Source: Picocystis sp. L7
Taxonomy: Eukaryota; Chlorophyta; Picocystophyceae; Picocystales; Picocystaceae
Assembly: GCA_020975725.1 (NCBI GenBank)
Contig: QXJR01000018.1
Coordinates: 372,001 to 436,000, forward strand
DNA: 64,000 nt
Direction: 5' to 3'
Below are positions 28,124-38,958 of this stretch, piece by piece; the stretch's first letter is position 1; the number at the start of each line of letters is the position of its first letter. Below the pieces are notes generated by a model that made no database searches, had not been told where the DNA came from, and saw nothing but the letters and a program-made list of their open reading frames with translations. The position numbers and the translations under genes are program-made.

Positions 28124-31100
28124 TCACAGTTTCTGCCTCTTCGATGGCTTGCCCTTGGGACTCTTCTTGCCTTTGAAGTGTTTACCTGATTTATTCCCCT
28201 TCTCAACAGTGCTTGTCTTCTTCAGGCTAACCAAACCACTCCCAGGAACTTTCCCTTTCAAGTTCTTCTCCCACTCTTCATCCTCTACTTTTATTGCAAA
28301 TTTTTGGAGCTTCTCAGTGTCCAGGAATTTGGCGTTTTGTTCGTCCAGGTGTTTATTTCCTGCTATTGCAGCATCGTCCAGCACTTCATCCAAGCTTTCC
28401 TTCAAGGGGGCAAGTTTTGGTGCATCTCGATTGCCAGGGAGATCCTTGCCATACTTGGCCTCCGCCACTGATTTGAGGACCCCATACAACTTGCGCACTG
28501 ACTTGTTGAAAAGGGCCAGTATCTGATTGCTGGGGAGTGCTATGGATTCTTGCACAGCATTCAGCCCCTTGTTCTGAAGCCCGAGGCAAAGAAGAATTGC
28601 AGCCTGGCCATAGCTCAAATTCGTTGGGAGTCGCCCTGAGAAATAACCTCTGGCAATAGAGGGTATAAGGTCAAGGATAAGATGATGGTCAACCAGGTTG
28701 TTGGAGTATTGCTGCAGTCGTTTTAAATCGTCTGCAGAAAAAGAGTCCCCGTCAGCTTTCCACACCTGCAACTCTGCCTCGCCCCGAACAATTTGCTGCA
28801 AACAGTCCTCGCTGAAGTTGAGCTTCGGGTCAATGATGCTCAAGGCCAGGGCTGGCGCAAATTCTTGAAATGCCATACCGAGCAGAGATATGAAACGTGT
28901 TCTAAAGTCCTGCACAAATGGCAATATCCAATCAGTTCCCTCAAGCTGTTCAGAATTCAGGGCAGATATCATGATACAGGTGTTCTCTCCTGTAACTTCA
29001 CTAGGAGTCTGTCGGATGTAGACAGGCTTGAATTGAAGTTTTGACCAGAAGTTGAAAAGTTCTTGCGTCAACCCAAACGCGGTGCCCATGTACTGAAGTT
29101 TTTCGCATTTTCTCTCTGCAAGGCTCATCAGCAAAGGGGGTAAGTCAGTCTTGGGCTTCAGCTCCTCGTTGCGTAGGTTCTCTCCAGATACGCCTGCAGT
29201 GTGGAGGCTTCCGTTTGGTTCTTCATCGCTGTCCATTCCATCCAGAGGAGTAATCAACCCTGAGTAGTAGTCAGATAGCAACGCCACTGCCCTGGTGCCA
29301 TATCCTCCTCGTTGCATGCCTGGATGTGTGGCAATACGCACGACACGCGCTCCTGAGAGTCTAGGGAACTCAGAATCTTGAAACTGCTGAGAAATAGTCC
29401 ACGGAATGAGATCACCTTGAGGCTGAGCACCTTGGGAAAGACTAGCAAGAGCAGACTTCTTCGAAATTGAACCTTCCAGCGCAACCTGTATCACGCAAAG
29501 AATATCAGGCAGCGCATTCGATCTTTCATCCACGGGACCTAGCAATACAAATAGGTGATGTGCAGGGGCATCACTCATCATTTGAAGATCGTTCGGCGTG
29601 TTCCTGTAATGACTTGACACATACAGCGCCATCATTCTCTGCAAGAATGCCTCTGATGCCTTATGATAAGAGAAGAGTGTGTCTCTGTTGACATAGTATA
29701 GATTGCATTCTTCAGGATGTGGCAGTCGCTTGGGGACAGGAGGTAACATCTCTGCTGCATTCAGGCAAAGCAAGCCGTTCAACCATTTCTCCACTTTATC
29801 CCCTGCGGCATACCGGATAGGCTCGCTCAGTTCGATTTCTCTCAGCTGCCTCCCAGCCATACCCAAAGATAACCCTGTATGCTCCCCGTCTGCACCACCG
29901 GTCTTTAAACCTTGTTCTCTCAGCTGCTGGATCAACTTCAAGCTCAACGATCGACCAGTCCCTTCGTATCCATTCACCGTTGAACACATGAACACCAGAT
30001 ACGGTCCAAGCATCTTGCGAACAATGGGTAAAGGGATCGCAGCAGCCTCGTCGATTACCAAGAGCTCGGCTTGAGACATCCGTTCATGATGTTGTGGCTG
30101 AATATACTGCACAGTCTGCCTGTGATCCCGGAACACGTTGACACGGATAATTGCCTTTCCTAACTCCGGGTTGGTGCTCTCAACCAAATCGTAATCAATG
30201 TGCTCCTTATATCCCAACGCATCAAGTCCTTTGAACACAAACTCAAAGAGGGTACGCAAGTTTTCAGGAGATGGCGCTGTGACAAAAACATTTGCATATC
30301 CCATTCCCAAAGCTCCTGCAATGGCCACTCCCAAAGCAGCTGATTTCCCCCGACCACGTGCGGCGGTGAGTGCAACCGTCGAACGCAGCGTCTTTTCAGA
30401 GGCTGCGTCCAAGAAAGTAACGACCGCTTTGGCTTGATCCAGTGTCTTGCAGCAGTCTACTAACGGGCCTGCTGGCAGTGTCTCCTTGAGCGAATCCTTG
30501 AGGTATTTGAGCTCCGTGACCTCTGGGGAGTCTTCTGTTCCGTAGTCCTCCGGCAGAGGAACGATGTCTTTGACGTGCACAGAATGCGGCAGTATGTTCA
30601 ACTCATCGTCCATGAGCAGACAATTTCTGCAGGACGCCAGGGACAGGATGAATCTTTCGTTGAAGCGTGGCACTACATCTTTGTGGCTCTCCGTCCGGAA
30701 CCTGGCATGGACATCCATCGTCATGGTGTAGAGTTGAGAGAGCGAGTCCATGGTGGAGAGGAGCAATACCACGATTCCTCCTCCTTCTACGGTTTCCACG
30801 GTTCTGGCCAGTAGGTTTGGCGTGAGTGCTTCGAAGTCTTGGATGACGCACATGCCAAACGTGTTTCCAAGGATTTTGTGCGTTTCGTGGTAGTAGCAGT
30901 ATCGGATGTTGGTGGAAGCCACGAACAGTGCGAAAGGATCTTCTTTTTCTGGATCGAGGAGACCTCGTTGTGCCATTTTTTTGATCTGCTTCATCCGCTT
31001 TCTCCGATGGCTGCTCAAGTAGAGGTCTTTCTTGTAGCACCACAACACTGAAGGTCTTGCTTTGACCACCGACTTGGACAGCATGTAATGCAAGTTCACC

Positions 31101-31207
31101 ACCTGCTCCCGACCACGATCACCCACCACCACGAACAGGCTTCTTTCTCCTGTCTTCACGCATCGTTCCACGAGCGTGCGAATGCGGCTGTCCACCTTCT
31201 TCCGCAT
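28124..31207 (-). CDS. NAT10: RNA cytidine acetyltransferase NAT10/Kre33
   Basis: The enzyme makes N4-acetylcytidine in 18S rRNA and some tRNAs and is needed for small-subunit assembly in the nucleolus. It has 1,027 residues in one exon, the usual family length. Conserved blocks: the start MRKKVDSRIRTLVERCVKTGERSLF, a TmcA-type N-terminal domain, the helicase P-loop TAARGRGKSAALGVAIAG, VIDEAAAIPLP (Walker B), the GNAT acetyltransferase region with RIATHPGMQRGGYGTRAV (acetyl-CoA binding), and a C-terminal lysine-rich tail (GKKSPKGKPSKRQK) typical of nucleolar proteins. A minus-strand AATAAA lies 23 bp past the stop codon and may be a poly(A) signal. The upstream flank carries four GTTGTGA motifs (31278-31393). 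Confidence 0.97.
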   Translation of the reverse strand: MRKKVDSRIRTLVERCVKTGERSLFVVVGDRGREQVVNLHYMLSKSVVKARPSVLWCYKKDLYLSSHRRKRMKQIKKMAQRGLLDPEKEDPFALFVASTNIRYCYYHETHKILGNTFGMCVIQDFEALTPNLLARTVETVEGGGIVVLLLSTMDSLSQLYTMTMDVHARFRTESHKDVVPRFNERFILSLASCRNCLLMDDELNILPHSVHVKDIVPLPEDYGTEDSPEVTELKYLKDSLKETLPAGPLVDCCKTLDQAKAVVTFLDAASEKTLRSTVALTAARGRGKSAALGVAIAGALGMGYANVFVTAPSPENLRTLFEFVFKGLDALGYKEHIDYDLVESTNPELGKAIIRVNVFRDHRQTVQYIQPQHHERMSQAELLVIDEAAAIPLPIVRKMLGPYLVFMCSTVNGYEGTGRSLSLKLIQQLREQGLKTGGADGEHTGLSLGMAGRQLREIELSEPIRYAAGDKVEKWLNGLLCLNAAEMLPPVPKRLPHPEECNLYYVNRDTLFSYHKASEAFLQRMMALYVSSHYRNTPNDLQMMSDAPAHHLFVLLGPVDERSNALPDILCVIQVALEGSISKKSALASLSQGAQPQGDLIPWTISQQFQDSEFPRLSGARVVRIATHPGMQRGGYGTRAVALLSDYYSGLITPLDGMDSDEEPNGSLHTAGVSGENLRNEELKPKTDLPPLLMSLAERKCEKLQYMGTAFGLTQELFNFWSKLQFKPVYIRQTPSEVTGENTCIMISALNSEQLEGTDWILPFVQDFRTRFISLLGMAFQEFAPALALSIIDPKLNFSEDCLQQIVRGEAELQVWKADGDSFSADDLKRLQQYSNNLVDHHLILDLIPSIARGYFSGRLPTNLSYGQAAILLCLGLQNKGLNAVQESIALPSNQILALFNKSVRKLYGVLKSVAEAKYGKDLPGNRDAPKLAPLKESLDEVLDDAAIAGNKHLDEQNAKFLDTEKLQKFAIKVEDEEWEKNLKGKVPGSGLVSLKKTSTVEKGNKSGKHFKGKKSPKGKPSKRQKL

Positions 31208-32386
31208 CGTTCACGTGGGAAGTGATGGATGATGCGAAGCAGGCGCCGCCGCCCAATGGACGTCGAGGCAAGGACACAGTTGTGACTTATGTCCGACATG
31301 CACAGTTGTGACGCATCCTCCCGGGCGATGGAGAGAGGAACACGGTTGTGAAATCGGGTGGCAGGGACCCCACACCGGCGAATAGAGTTGTGATGTTCGG
31401 TGGGGGATCCTCCCCGGGAAGGCTGGACACGGGCGTCCGAACGAAACTGGAACGTCTATGAACACAAATCGTGAAGCACGGGTGTTTGCGACACGATAGC
31501 ACTCGAGGAAATTGGAGGGAAGGTCACACATGAACGACGCCATTCGGTCTCGTTGGATCCGTGCGCACAAGATGGGCAACTCGTACGTGTGATCCCCATG
31601 GAGCGTTCGACAAGGGTCTTCAGATTCACCGCTCTCAATGATGTCGCATTTCAATGTCCTACTCGTCGTTGTGCCATGGGTTGTCCCTTGTACTTGACAC
31701 GGGGACTTGCCGTGATTGAACCCGATGGAATGGGTGCATCACAGGTCGAACAACTCCACGAGGAGTTGAACATGTCGTATTGGCCAAGCGGCCTAGTTGC
31801 CGCAACTGTGCAACAAATACGGTCGCTCAAGCGTAGCTCGTTTGTCCCTGCCTTGCGTACCCCATGCTCTTGTACGGAGGTACTTTGTGCACGCACGAGG
31901 ACGACGCATTGGATTCACCTTGCGAGCTTTGGTGTGTGTATTCTACTTTGGTTGATACATAGAGAGAGCAAGGGAGTTGCATGGTGTCGCCCCTTCGATG
32001 CATGCCATGCACTCCGAAGAAACAACGTCAAGAGGAAGTGAAGACCGGAGGGAGCTGATGTCCACAATCAGCGTACGGCGTATTTCGCGACACCACAGGC
32101 GGACGCATGTACTCGCAGATGTGAGCGTCCGAAACTCTCTGATGGTTCGGTTCGATCATGGTTCGTATTCATCCGCACATCCCCACCCGAGTCAATGGCA
32201 GTGCGTGGCGACTGAATCCGTCTCTTCCCTTCCGTTCACCCATGGAAAGCCCTTGATCGGACGCGTCTCGCATTCGTTCGCAGCTTTGCTCCGTCCTCTT
32301 GCTTGCACGCCGTGGTGGGGGTTTGGGGCATGTCTTGCCTTGGATTGTCTTGGGTTCGAGGGAGGCATGACAGACGAGAAGGAAGG
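31208..32386. other. Intergenic: divergent promoter of NAT10 and the SpoU methyltransferase
   Basis: About 1.2 kb without a supportable gene. The 31.2-31.4 kb part carries a spaced motif array listed separately; the remainder is mixed composition with short open frames only. Confidence 0.4.
31278..31393 (+). promoter_or_regulatory. Four spaced GTTGTGA motifs upstream of NAT10
   Basis: AGTTGTGAC at 31278-31286 and 31304-31312, GGTTGTGA at 31344-31351 and AGTTGTGA at 31386-31393, all in the same orientation, 71-186 bp upstream of the NAT10 start. The same heptamer is found upstream of SNAPC3, RecA and phytochelatin synthase. Confidence 0.5.
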
Positions 32387-33298
32387 ATGTCGCGCATCCG
32401 ACCGTTGCGACTGGGCGCATACCACCCACGCCAACGGTCGGCTTCCACCCGACCTTCCGTACCTTATCTTTTGCCCCCGCCTCCGCCCCGGGGGGACCTC
32501 ACGGACCGTCGATTCCCCCTGGCCTGGGATCGTGCGGCGGTGGAGCAAGCACACGCGGTGTGCGCCGTGCTGGAGCCCACGGTGGCGACAGAGCGGGCCT
32601 CGAAGCTGAGACGTGCAGCCGAGGCACGCACCTTCAATGTCACGGCCGTGCTGGAAGGTCTGACGGATCCTGGAAACGTGGCCGCCGTCTTGAGGACCAG
32701 CGAAGCCCTGGGACTGGGAAGCGTGCACGTGGTCCATGCACAAGCTTCCGAACGTAAGCAAGCCTCCAGGAGCAGTGCAGGCGCAGAAAAGTGGCTGCAA
32801 GTGAATCGGTGGGAAGACACGCGCACCTGCTTGGAAAAGTTGAGACAGGAGGGATACCTGCTTCTGGCTGCTGATGCAAGAGCTGCCACACCACTGGACC
32901 AACTCGAATTCGACCAACCCGTGGCCTTCGTATTGGGGCATGAACATCGAGGCGTCAGTGAGGATGCACTACAATGGACCGATGGACGAGTGGCCGTGCG
33001 CATGGACGGACTTGTAGAGTCCTTGAACGTATCAGTGGCTGCCGCCCTGCTGCTGGGTCGAGCGAGGGACGTCAGATCTGCAGCCGGCCAATATGCTGAC
33101 CTCTGCCAAGAGCAGAGGGACGTCCTGTACGCCGATTATCTCCTGAAGCACTGTGCCAGTAAGCACGGCCAGAAAAGCGTTGCAGCCATACTAAAGAGGA
33201 AAGGTGTTCTTGAGCCAATCCTTGCACAGGAAGAGGACAAGGTGACGATTAACCAGAACGCGAATTTGGAGAATAAAATCACCACTATTGAATGGTGA
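32387..33298 (+). CDS. SpoU/TrmH-family RNA 2'-O-methyltransferase
   Basis: SpoU (SPOUT) enzymes methylate the 2'-OH of ribose in tRNA or rRNA using S-adenosylmethionine. The three family motifs are clear: GLTDPGNVAAVLRTSEALG (motif 1, catalytic Arg), AFVLGHEHRGVSED (motif 2, cofactor knot) and VRMDGLVESLNVSVAAALLL (motif 3). This most resembles TrmH, which modifies G18 of tRNA, but substrate cannot be read from sequence. From the ATG at 32387 it has 303 residues; about 75 precede the fold and are Arg/Ser/Pro-rich, suggesting import into plastid or mitochondrion. Another in-frame ATG lies at 32330. The C-terminal 60 residues after the knot are helical and charged. Confidence 0.85.
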   Translation: MSRIRPLRLGAYHPRQRSASTRPSVPYLLPPPPPRGDLTDRRFPLAWDRAAVEQAHAVCAVLEPTVATERASKLRRAAEARTFNVTAVLEGLTDPGNVAAVLRTSEALGLGSVHVVHAQASERKQASRSSAGAEKWLQVNRWEDTRTCLEKLRQEGYLLLAADARAATPLDQLEFDQPVAFVLGHEHRGVSEDALQWTDGRVAVRMDGLVESLNVSVAAALLLGRARDVRSAAGQYADLCQEQRDVLYADYLLKHCASKHGQKSVAAILKRKGVLEPILAQEEDKVTINQNANLENKITTIEW

Positions 33299-33653
33299 AT
33301 GGATAACATAAATAATCAAATAACTTGGCCAACTATTGCTTCCTGATGAGAGACGAGAGCGCACCCTGAAAACAATGTGAGAGGCAGGAAATATTTGCCC
33401 ATACCAACATCGTTTTACAGATGTTCTTCCCGCAGAAATGAGGAAATTTTATCCTCTCTTGCATAGATCTTCCATACAGCTTGCGGTGCATTTTTACATG
33501 CACATCTCAATGAGAGCTCTGCATGGCTTGTGAAGTGAAGAGCAGAGCTGTCCGATCCCCCCCACCCCAACAAGGATCGACCATAGAAGTGCTTATCCAA
33601 CAAGTGGCCCAGCACGTGTCTAACATCTAATTGGAGAGATGCTTCCGACCTAC
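33299..33653. other. Convergent 3' spacer
   Basis: No gene is seen in these 355 bp between two convergent genes; the sequence is AT-rich near 33,300-33,480, as expected for 3' untranslated regions. Confidence 0.4.
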
Positions 33654-36600
33654 CTAAGATTTGTCTGTGGATGCTACAGAATCAGAAACGAAACTGTTGC
33701 CCCTTTCAAAAGCAGCATCCTGTGTGGATCCTTCGAGGCTGTGCTGCCGTTTGAATTCCTTCCCAGAGGTTTTCCTGTGCCGGCCTGTGCCAGTGCTGTT
33801 GTTGGATGAACTCCGCCTTAGATAACTTCCACTTTTAAGGAAAGAAAGACCAGATGGCCACAGCGTTTTGAATGTTCCAGTTTTCACAATCCCATCGTTA
33901 AAATCATCTTCTCCGTGGCTGTCGAAGAACTCCAGTCTCTGTGCTAACACACGAACGTGATCTACTGTGCTTCGTAGGCTCTCCGCCTTTGCTGGAGGGG
34001 GCGCAATGCCTCGTGCCTTTGTGGGCCTTTGTGGGCGCTCCTCAAGGGGTCTGACGATCATCTGCAGAACAGGCAAGCTCTCCCTTAGTCCCTTAAGAGC
34101 AAAGATTCCCATGTGCTTGAACTTACACAGAGTGGCCAAGGCTTTGGCGGGTTCAGTTTCTTTTTCAATGTCCATGCCAAGCAAACATGAGCCCGTAAGC
34201 AGAACTTGTCCACCCCCTGCCATTTGCAACACACGGGCTGCACGATTCATCACTGGTCCAGTGTACAAAGCACGACCAGTGGTAGAGTGTGGTTGGCAGT
34301 CGTTTGGTCTGCCTTCACATGCACCAACTGATACTTGCAACCCCCTATACACAAGCCTTTCATTGCCCTTTGAGTCATAAATGTACATTTCTCCAGCCTC
34401 CTCTGTATCCAACAGATCTGGATCCCAGTCAAGTTCCATTGCCTGCACATGCACCGTGGCTGCAAAAAGCAATGCCTGTGTAGGTGACTTGAAGGCGTAG
34501 ACGAACTTTCCATGCAATGCTTCACACTCGTACCCATCAAAATGTTGAGAAAGCGGGCGTATGCAATGGACCTGCAGTTGGTCAAGTGCTGCCTCTGCCT
34601 TCTCCTTGTTCCACAATTCAATGTTGGCTAGACGGTGCACCTCCATGAATACTATGGTGACGGATTCTTTGGAGCTTAGAGGAAGTGCACACGGTGCCTC
34701 AAAGAAGCTTGGCGACATAGTCTTGGCAGTGCGCAGCTTTGGGAACAAAAGTTCCCGCTCTTTCAATTCATTCGGTGTAAGCATGTAGAGATTGAGAGAT
34801 TTAAAGCCATCCGAAAGCTCATGCTCTCCCATGTGCACGATTCTAGCATTGGGTGTTGACAGATCAATATCTTCCTTGAGGACACTTTCCCCCATGATGA
34901 TCTGTCCTCCGGCTGGGGCATTGGCAATCAACTTTACCGTCTCCAATACGCTCCCTTCATAAACATATCGTCCGTTGGATTCACTCTTGTACCTAGAAAG
35001 TGGTAGTCCAGTGTTCAAGGCAATGCGAACGCGAAGCCCCCTGAACAAGATATGCCCGCTTTTGTTGGTTACCAAGCCAGGAACAACAGATTGATCTACA
35101 ATCTCAGGTGCCCATGCTGCATCCAGCAACTCACGCTGCACATCTAAAGACCAGTTGATGGCATCTTGGGCTGTATGAAAAACACAAGTGAAGCTGTCCC
35201 CTTCGGTGTAGCTCTCGTATCCATAGTGCCTGTACATCAAACTCCTCAAAAGGCGATCGTGCAGTGCAAGGGCTACGCCCATTGCTTCTGGAAAAGATTC
35301 CCACAAAACGGTACTACCCTGTACATCTGTAACAGCAATGGTAACCTCTTCATCTTCACGTGGGGGTAGCCTCTTCACAAAACCAGTACGGTTTATCAGC
35401 GCACGATGGATGAAATAGATGACAGCAATCAGCAGGAGCATACCCACCCCCCCAAAGACGGCGGCGAGGACGATGCCGGTTGTAGAAATACCGCCATTTC
35501 CTCCATCATCTGGAGTAATACATTCTGCTGAGGAAGCATCAGTTAGCACGCGGATCAAGTCATTCCCCGTGTCTGCAGCAAATACAAAGGTTTCTTGTCC
35601 ATTCTCATAGACATCCAAAAAAAGGGGTGAGTCAAACCTGGACGTCATGGTGGGATTGCAAGGGTCGTTATCCCTGAATCCCCCACTCCCAAAAAGTTCT
35701 CCGCCTAACGTTGTCACACTTGCAGTTGCTAAGACAATTTTCCGAATGGAGTGAGCTCCTGCATCTGCAACAAACAGATGTGACCCATCTTTACTTATGG
35801 CAATACCAGTTGGATTCAGAAAACCTGCAGCAGGACCGACACCGTCCACTGCCGAGGTGATTGTATCACTACCAGCAAGAGAAGCTGTTGCCCCATCGGT
35901 GGTAGAGACCCTTCGTATGCGGAAGTTAGAGCTATCGGCAACATAAACGTACTGGCCATCTGGAGATGCTGCAACGCCGTTTGGGAAAGCAAATTTCACA
36001 GAAGCACCAATTGGTCCATCCTCAAAACCGAACAGACCTCCTGCCAGAGTAGAGACATTCCAAGAATTCATGTCAACAGTCCTTATCCGGTTGTTGTCCT
36101 TGTCTGCAACATAAAGAGTCATGCCATCAAGAGAAAGAGCAACATCCTCTGGGGCTTGAAATTTTGCCTCAAATCTGGACCCATCTGCAAACCCATAAGT
36201 GCCATCCCCTACTAGGGTCGCCACACTGCCTGAAATGGTATCAACTTTGTAGATCCTGTTGTTCCATCGGTCTGCAACATAGAGCAAACCCCGCGGTTCA
36301 TCCAATGCCATCCCTATGGGAGCATTAAGGGTGTTTTGTGAGTCCTCGAGGGGGTTTCTATCTTGGCTGCCCTGCACACTTGCTACAAGTAAGGAAACAC
36401 GACCTGACACTTGTGGGCTCCGTATATCGGACAATTCCAGTTTGTAAATGCCTCCGATGCCACGGTCTCCTGCAGAGACATACAAAGTTCTTCCGTCGCT
36501 GGAAATCGCCATACCCAGCGGACTGACACCAGTTGCTCCCCCGTCCATGTCTGTGTGGACAAAGGGAGGTAATCCAGGTTGGGCGCTGACAAACGCCATG

Positions 36601-37535
36601 GAGGAAGAGAAATAGGCTGTACCATTGTCCCTAGATTCTGAGAAACTTGTGGGAGCATCTAGCGGTGACCAAAGAGGTACGCGGTTGCCACGCACGAGAT
36701 CTGTGCCATACAAAGGAATGTTGGTGTTTTCTTCCCTGCCTTGAAACAACAGAACATTGATGTCTTTGCCAATGAACCTGCAGTCGTTCTTGTTTTCCGT
36801 TTGGTCTAACAGGCTTATGAAGTCTGTCGAGCCATCATAGTATGCAACCAACGAATCAGGGTATGGTCGATTCAGAGGTACCGCATCTGCTCTGATTTCA
36901 TCTACGTTCCTCGCAACATTCCATATCTTCACTTCATCTACCATGGCATTGAGGTATGCACCATCATAGAATGCTTCTCTGCCAATGTACAGTTTGCCAA
37001 CATCAGCAATCCTTCCTGGATTGGAAACGGAAGCATCCAGCACTCCATTCACGTAGTACCTCAACATTTCCCCATCAAACGTCCAAGCTAAGAAGTACCA
37101 TTGTTTTTCCTGCAGCGTGGTTGCCCCTTGTAAAAACTCGAAGGCTCCATCGATTTTAAACCTCGAATACATCCTCCTCTCGAAGATGGCGCACTCGTAG
37201 GCGTCTCCTTCATCACCTGCTTCATCATTTTCCACGAGGAAATCTCCTCCTTTGGAGACCAGATGTTGGTACGGCGAAACGTCCGTGAAGTACGCCCACA
37301 ACTCCACCGTGAGTGCATCTCTCAGCCTCACGGAATCTGCGTTTCCGCACGTAGCATAGTCGCGGTTGCGTCCCAAGAACTCCACGCTTCCTCCCGACAC
37401 AGGTTCTACGGTTTCCACGAAGGCATCCAGGCACGTGGCGTTTTCTCCCGCGTCCTGCGCGCGCACGTGCGTTCCAGAACCGTTCAGCAGGACCAGGAGG
37501 CACGTCAGTGCCGTCACCAGGCCCAGGAAGCGCAT
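33654..37535 (-). CDS. Receptor-like tandem class III nucleotide cyclase with lectin-like and NHL ectodomain
   Basis: From the ATG at 37535 the protein has 1,293 residues: a signal peptide (MRFLGLVTALTCLLVLLNG), a laminin-G/concanavalin-like domain (about 30-235; LTVELWAYFTD, WYFLAWTFDGEMLRYYVNG, MVDEVKIWNVARN), an NHL beta-propeller (about 330-640, repeated LYVADRWNNRIYKVD-like units), one membrane helix (about 688-712) and two cyclase homology domains (about 728-885 and 958-1,125). Domain 1 keeps both metal-binding aspartates (AVTDVQGST; TEGDSF) but lacks the transition-state Asn/Arg. Domain 2 lacks the aspartates (FMEVHRL; LHGKF) but has N-x3-R (MNRAAR). The pair would form one active site, as in animal membrane adenylyl cyclases. 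Product (cAMP or cGMP) and ligand are unknown. An upstream ATG at 37637 would add 34 residues before the signal peptide. One exon; Ser-rich tail. Confidence 0.85.
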   Translation of the reverse strand: MRFLGLVTALTCLLVLLNGSGTHVRAQDAGENATCLDAFVETVEPVSGGSVEFLGRNRDYATCGNADSVRLRDALTVELWAYFTDVSPYQHLVSKGGDFLVENDEAGDEGDAYECAIFERRMYSRFKIDGAFEFLQGATTLQEKQWYFLAWTFDGEMLRYYVNGVLDASVSNPGRIADVGKLYIGREAFYDGAYLNAMVDEVKIWNVARNVDEIRADAVPLNRPYPDSLVAYYDGSTDFISLLDQTENKNDCRFIGKDINVLLFQGREENTNIPLYGTDLVRGNRVPLWSPLDAPTSFSESRDNGTAYFSSSMAFVSAQPGLPPFVHTDMDGGATGVSPLGMAISSDGRTLYVSAGDRGIGGIYKLELSDIRSPQVSGRVSLLVASVQGSQDRNPLEDSQNTLNAPIGMALDEPRGLLYVADRWNNRIYKVDTISGSVATLVGDGTYGFADGSRFEAKFQAPEDVALSLDGMTLYVADKDNNRIRTVDMNSWNVSTLAGGLFGFEDGPIGASVKFAFPNGVAASPDGQYVYVADSSNFRIRRVSTTDGATASLAGSDTITSAVDGVGPAAGFLNPTGIAISKDGSHLFVADAGAHSIRKIVLATASVTTLGGELFGSGGFRDNDPCNPTMTSRFDSPLFLDVYENGQETFVFAADTGNDLIRVLTDASSAECITPDDGGNGGISTTGIVLAAVFGGVGMLLLIAVIYFIHRALINRTGFVKRLPPREDEEVTIAVTDVQGSTVLWESFPEAMGVALALHDRLLRSLMYRHYGYESYTEGDSFTCVFHTAQDAINWSLDVQRELLDAAWAPEIVDQSVVPGLVTNKSGHILFRGLRVRIALNTGLPLSRYKSESNGRYVYEGSVLETVKLIANAPAGGQIIMGESVLKEDIDLSTPNARIVHMGEHELSDGFKSLNLYMLTPNELKERELLFPKLRTAKTMSPSFFEAPCALPLSSKESVTIVFMEVHRLANIELWNKEKAEAALDQLQVHCIRPLSQHFDGYECEALHGKFVYAFKSPTQALLFAATVHVQAMELDWDPDLLDTEEAGEMYIYDSKGNERLVYRGLQVSVGACEGRPNDCQPHSTTGRALYTGPVMNRAARVLQMAGGGQVLLTGSCLLGMDIEKETEPAKALATLCKFKHMGIFALKGLRESLPVLQMIVRPLEERPQRPTKARGIAPPPAKAESLRSTVDHVRVLAQRLEFFDSHGEDDFNDGIVKTGTFKTLWPSGLSFLKSGSYLRRSSSNNSTGTGRHRKTSGKEFKRQHSLEGSTQDAAFERGNSFVSDSVASTDKS

Positions 37536-38958
37536 GGCGATGGCGCGAGACGCGCGCACTTGGTGCCTTGCGAAGCGCCTTGGTTTCGGATGTGCTGGCA
37601 GATCTCTTCGGTTAAGCCACGAAATAACCCATTCCATCCGATGACCCTATGGATGGGGTATTATTTAGTATCCGGGGAAGGGGGGGGAGGGGGGGTCCCG
37701 GGAGCACCGAGGAGGGGTCGGGCGGCGGAGGAAGGGGAGCAGTCCTCTGCGGGACTCGGCGCGAAACGGGGGCTTCATCGGGACATCTATCGACGGAGGG
37801 GCGGAGGAACGATCTACGCGCAGAGGAACGGTTCCCTGGCCTCGTACCTCGAACAGGGGGGTGCTACAGCCGCTGACGAATCCAGGATCGATGTGTTCGT
37901 CCCTCCCTCCCCACCACACGATCGAGGAGGTTAACCCCGGGATTAACCTTCGGGAATGGCGAGGGAGCCCAAGCACGTGATCCAAGGACCGAAACTTTCC
38001 GACACGAAGAACCAAGTCGCGACGAGCAAAAGGGAAGTGAGACGTGCGCTTCGGATCGACCACACGTCGTGAAGGGTGCATGGTGGTGGCCTCCTATGGG
38101 CGGACATCGAGAAACACCTACGAAAGCATCCGTCGACGTTGTTTGCAAGTCGCCTCGTGAGAAGCATGGCATTCCAGCCCTCCACCGGGCGATTCATCCG
38201 CCTCAATCGTACCTGAGCGACCCACGACCCTTCCCTAAGCATAACCGAATGCCCAGCTGGAAATGCCAATCGAGAAACGGCGAAGTTGCAGTCCTCAGAC
38301 AGGCATCCTTTGAGTTGCAAAGATGTATGGTCCCCTGTAGAGGTCAACGTGCCCCGCAATCCTAAAATGCCTACTCCTGCAGCTGGCCATGAATGGTGCT
38401 CAAGCATTGGTTCGTGGACCACGTAGGAATCATCCGAGCAATCTTGTATGTTACATTGGAGGGATATCAACCCACACAATAGACCCGCAATTCAAATGGT
38501 AGTTCTCAACAATCGCATGCGAAAGATTGTGGCTTGTCTACACGAGCCGCTCGCACACACACACAAGCACAATTGGGGCCGTTGTCCTTTAGCAATTTAA
38601 GACACAAGGATTCACTACGAGTGGACAAAAGATGTCCAGGAGAAAGACCATGTCTAATCCGAAAACTCTTTCCTACATCCTCTTTCGACGAGTCTGTATT
38701 GTCAAGGGTACGCAAAGTCAAGTAACCTTGGCTGGAAGCGCCGGCCAGATGAACAAAGCGAACATGTATGGCTTCGATGGGCACTGCGACCTCAAGGGTG
38801 AAAATAAAGTGCTAACAAACCAGTTATTTATTTCGACCAAGAATGAACATCCTACCTCATCGGGGCAAGCATTCTAGTCTTGCATGCGCTTACCCTGAAG
38901 TCTCTTTCATGTGTACGAGAATCTCTGCATGTGCTGATCGCCATTGATTCGGACGCAA
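37536..38958. other. Intergenic: cyclase promoter region and FAD-enzyme 5'-distal flank
   Basis: About 1.4 kb without a supportable gene. G-runs occur at 37,680-37,700. GGTTAACC (37929) and ATTAACC (37942) lie about 400 bp upstream of the cyclase start. The rest (38,050-38,950) is of mixed composition and includes the 3' flank of the next minus-strand gene. Confidence 0.4.
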
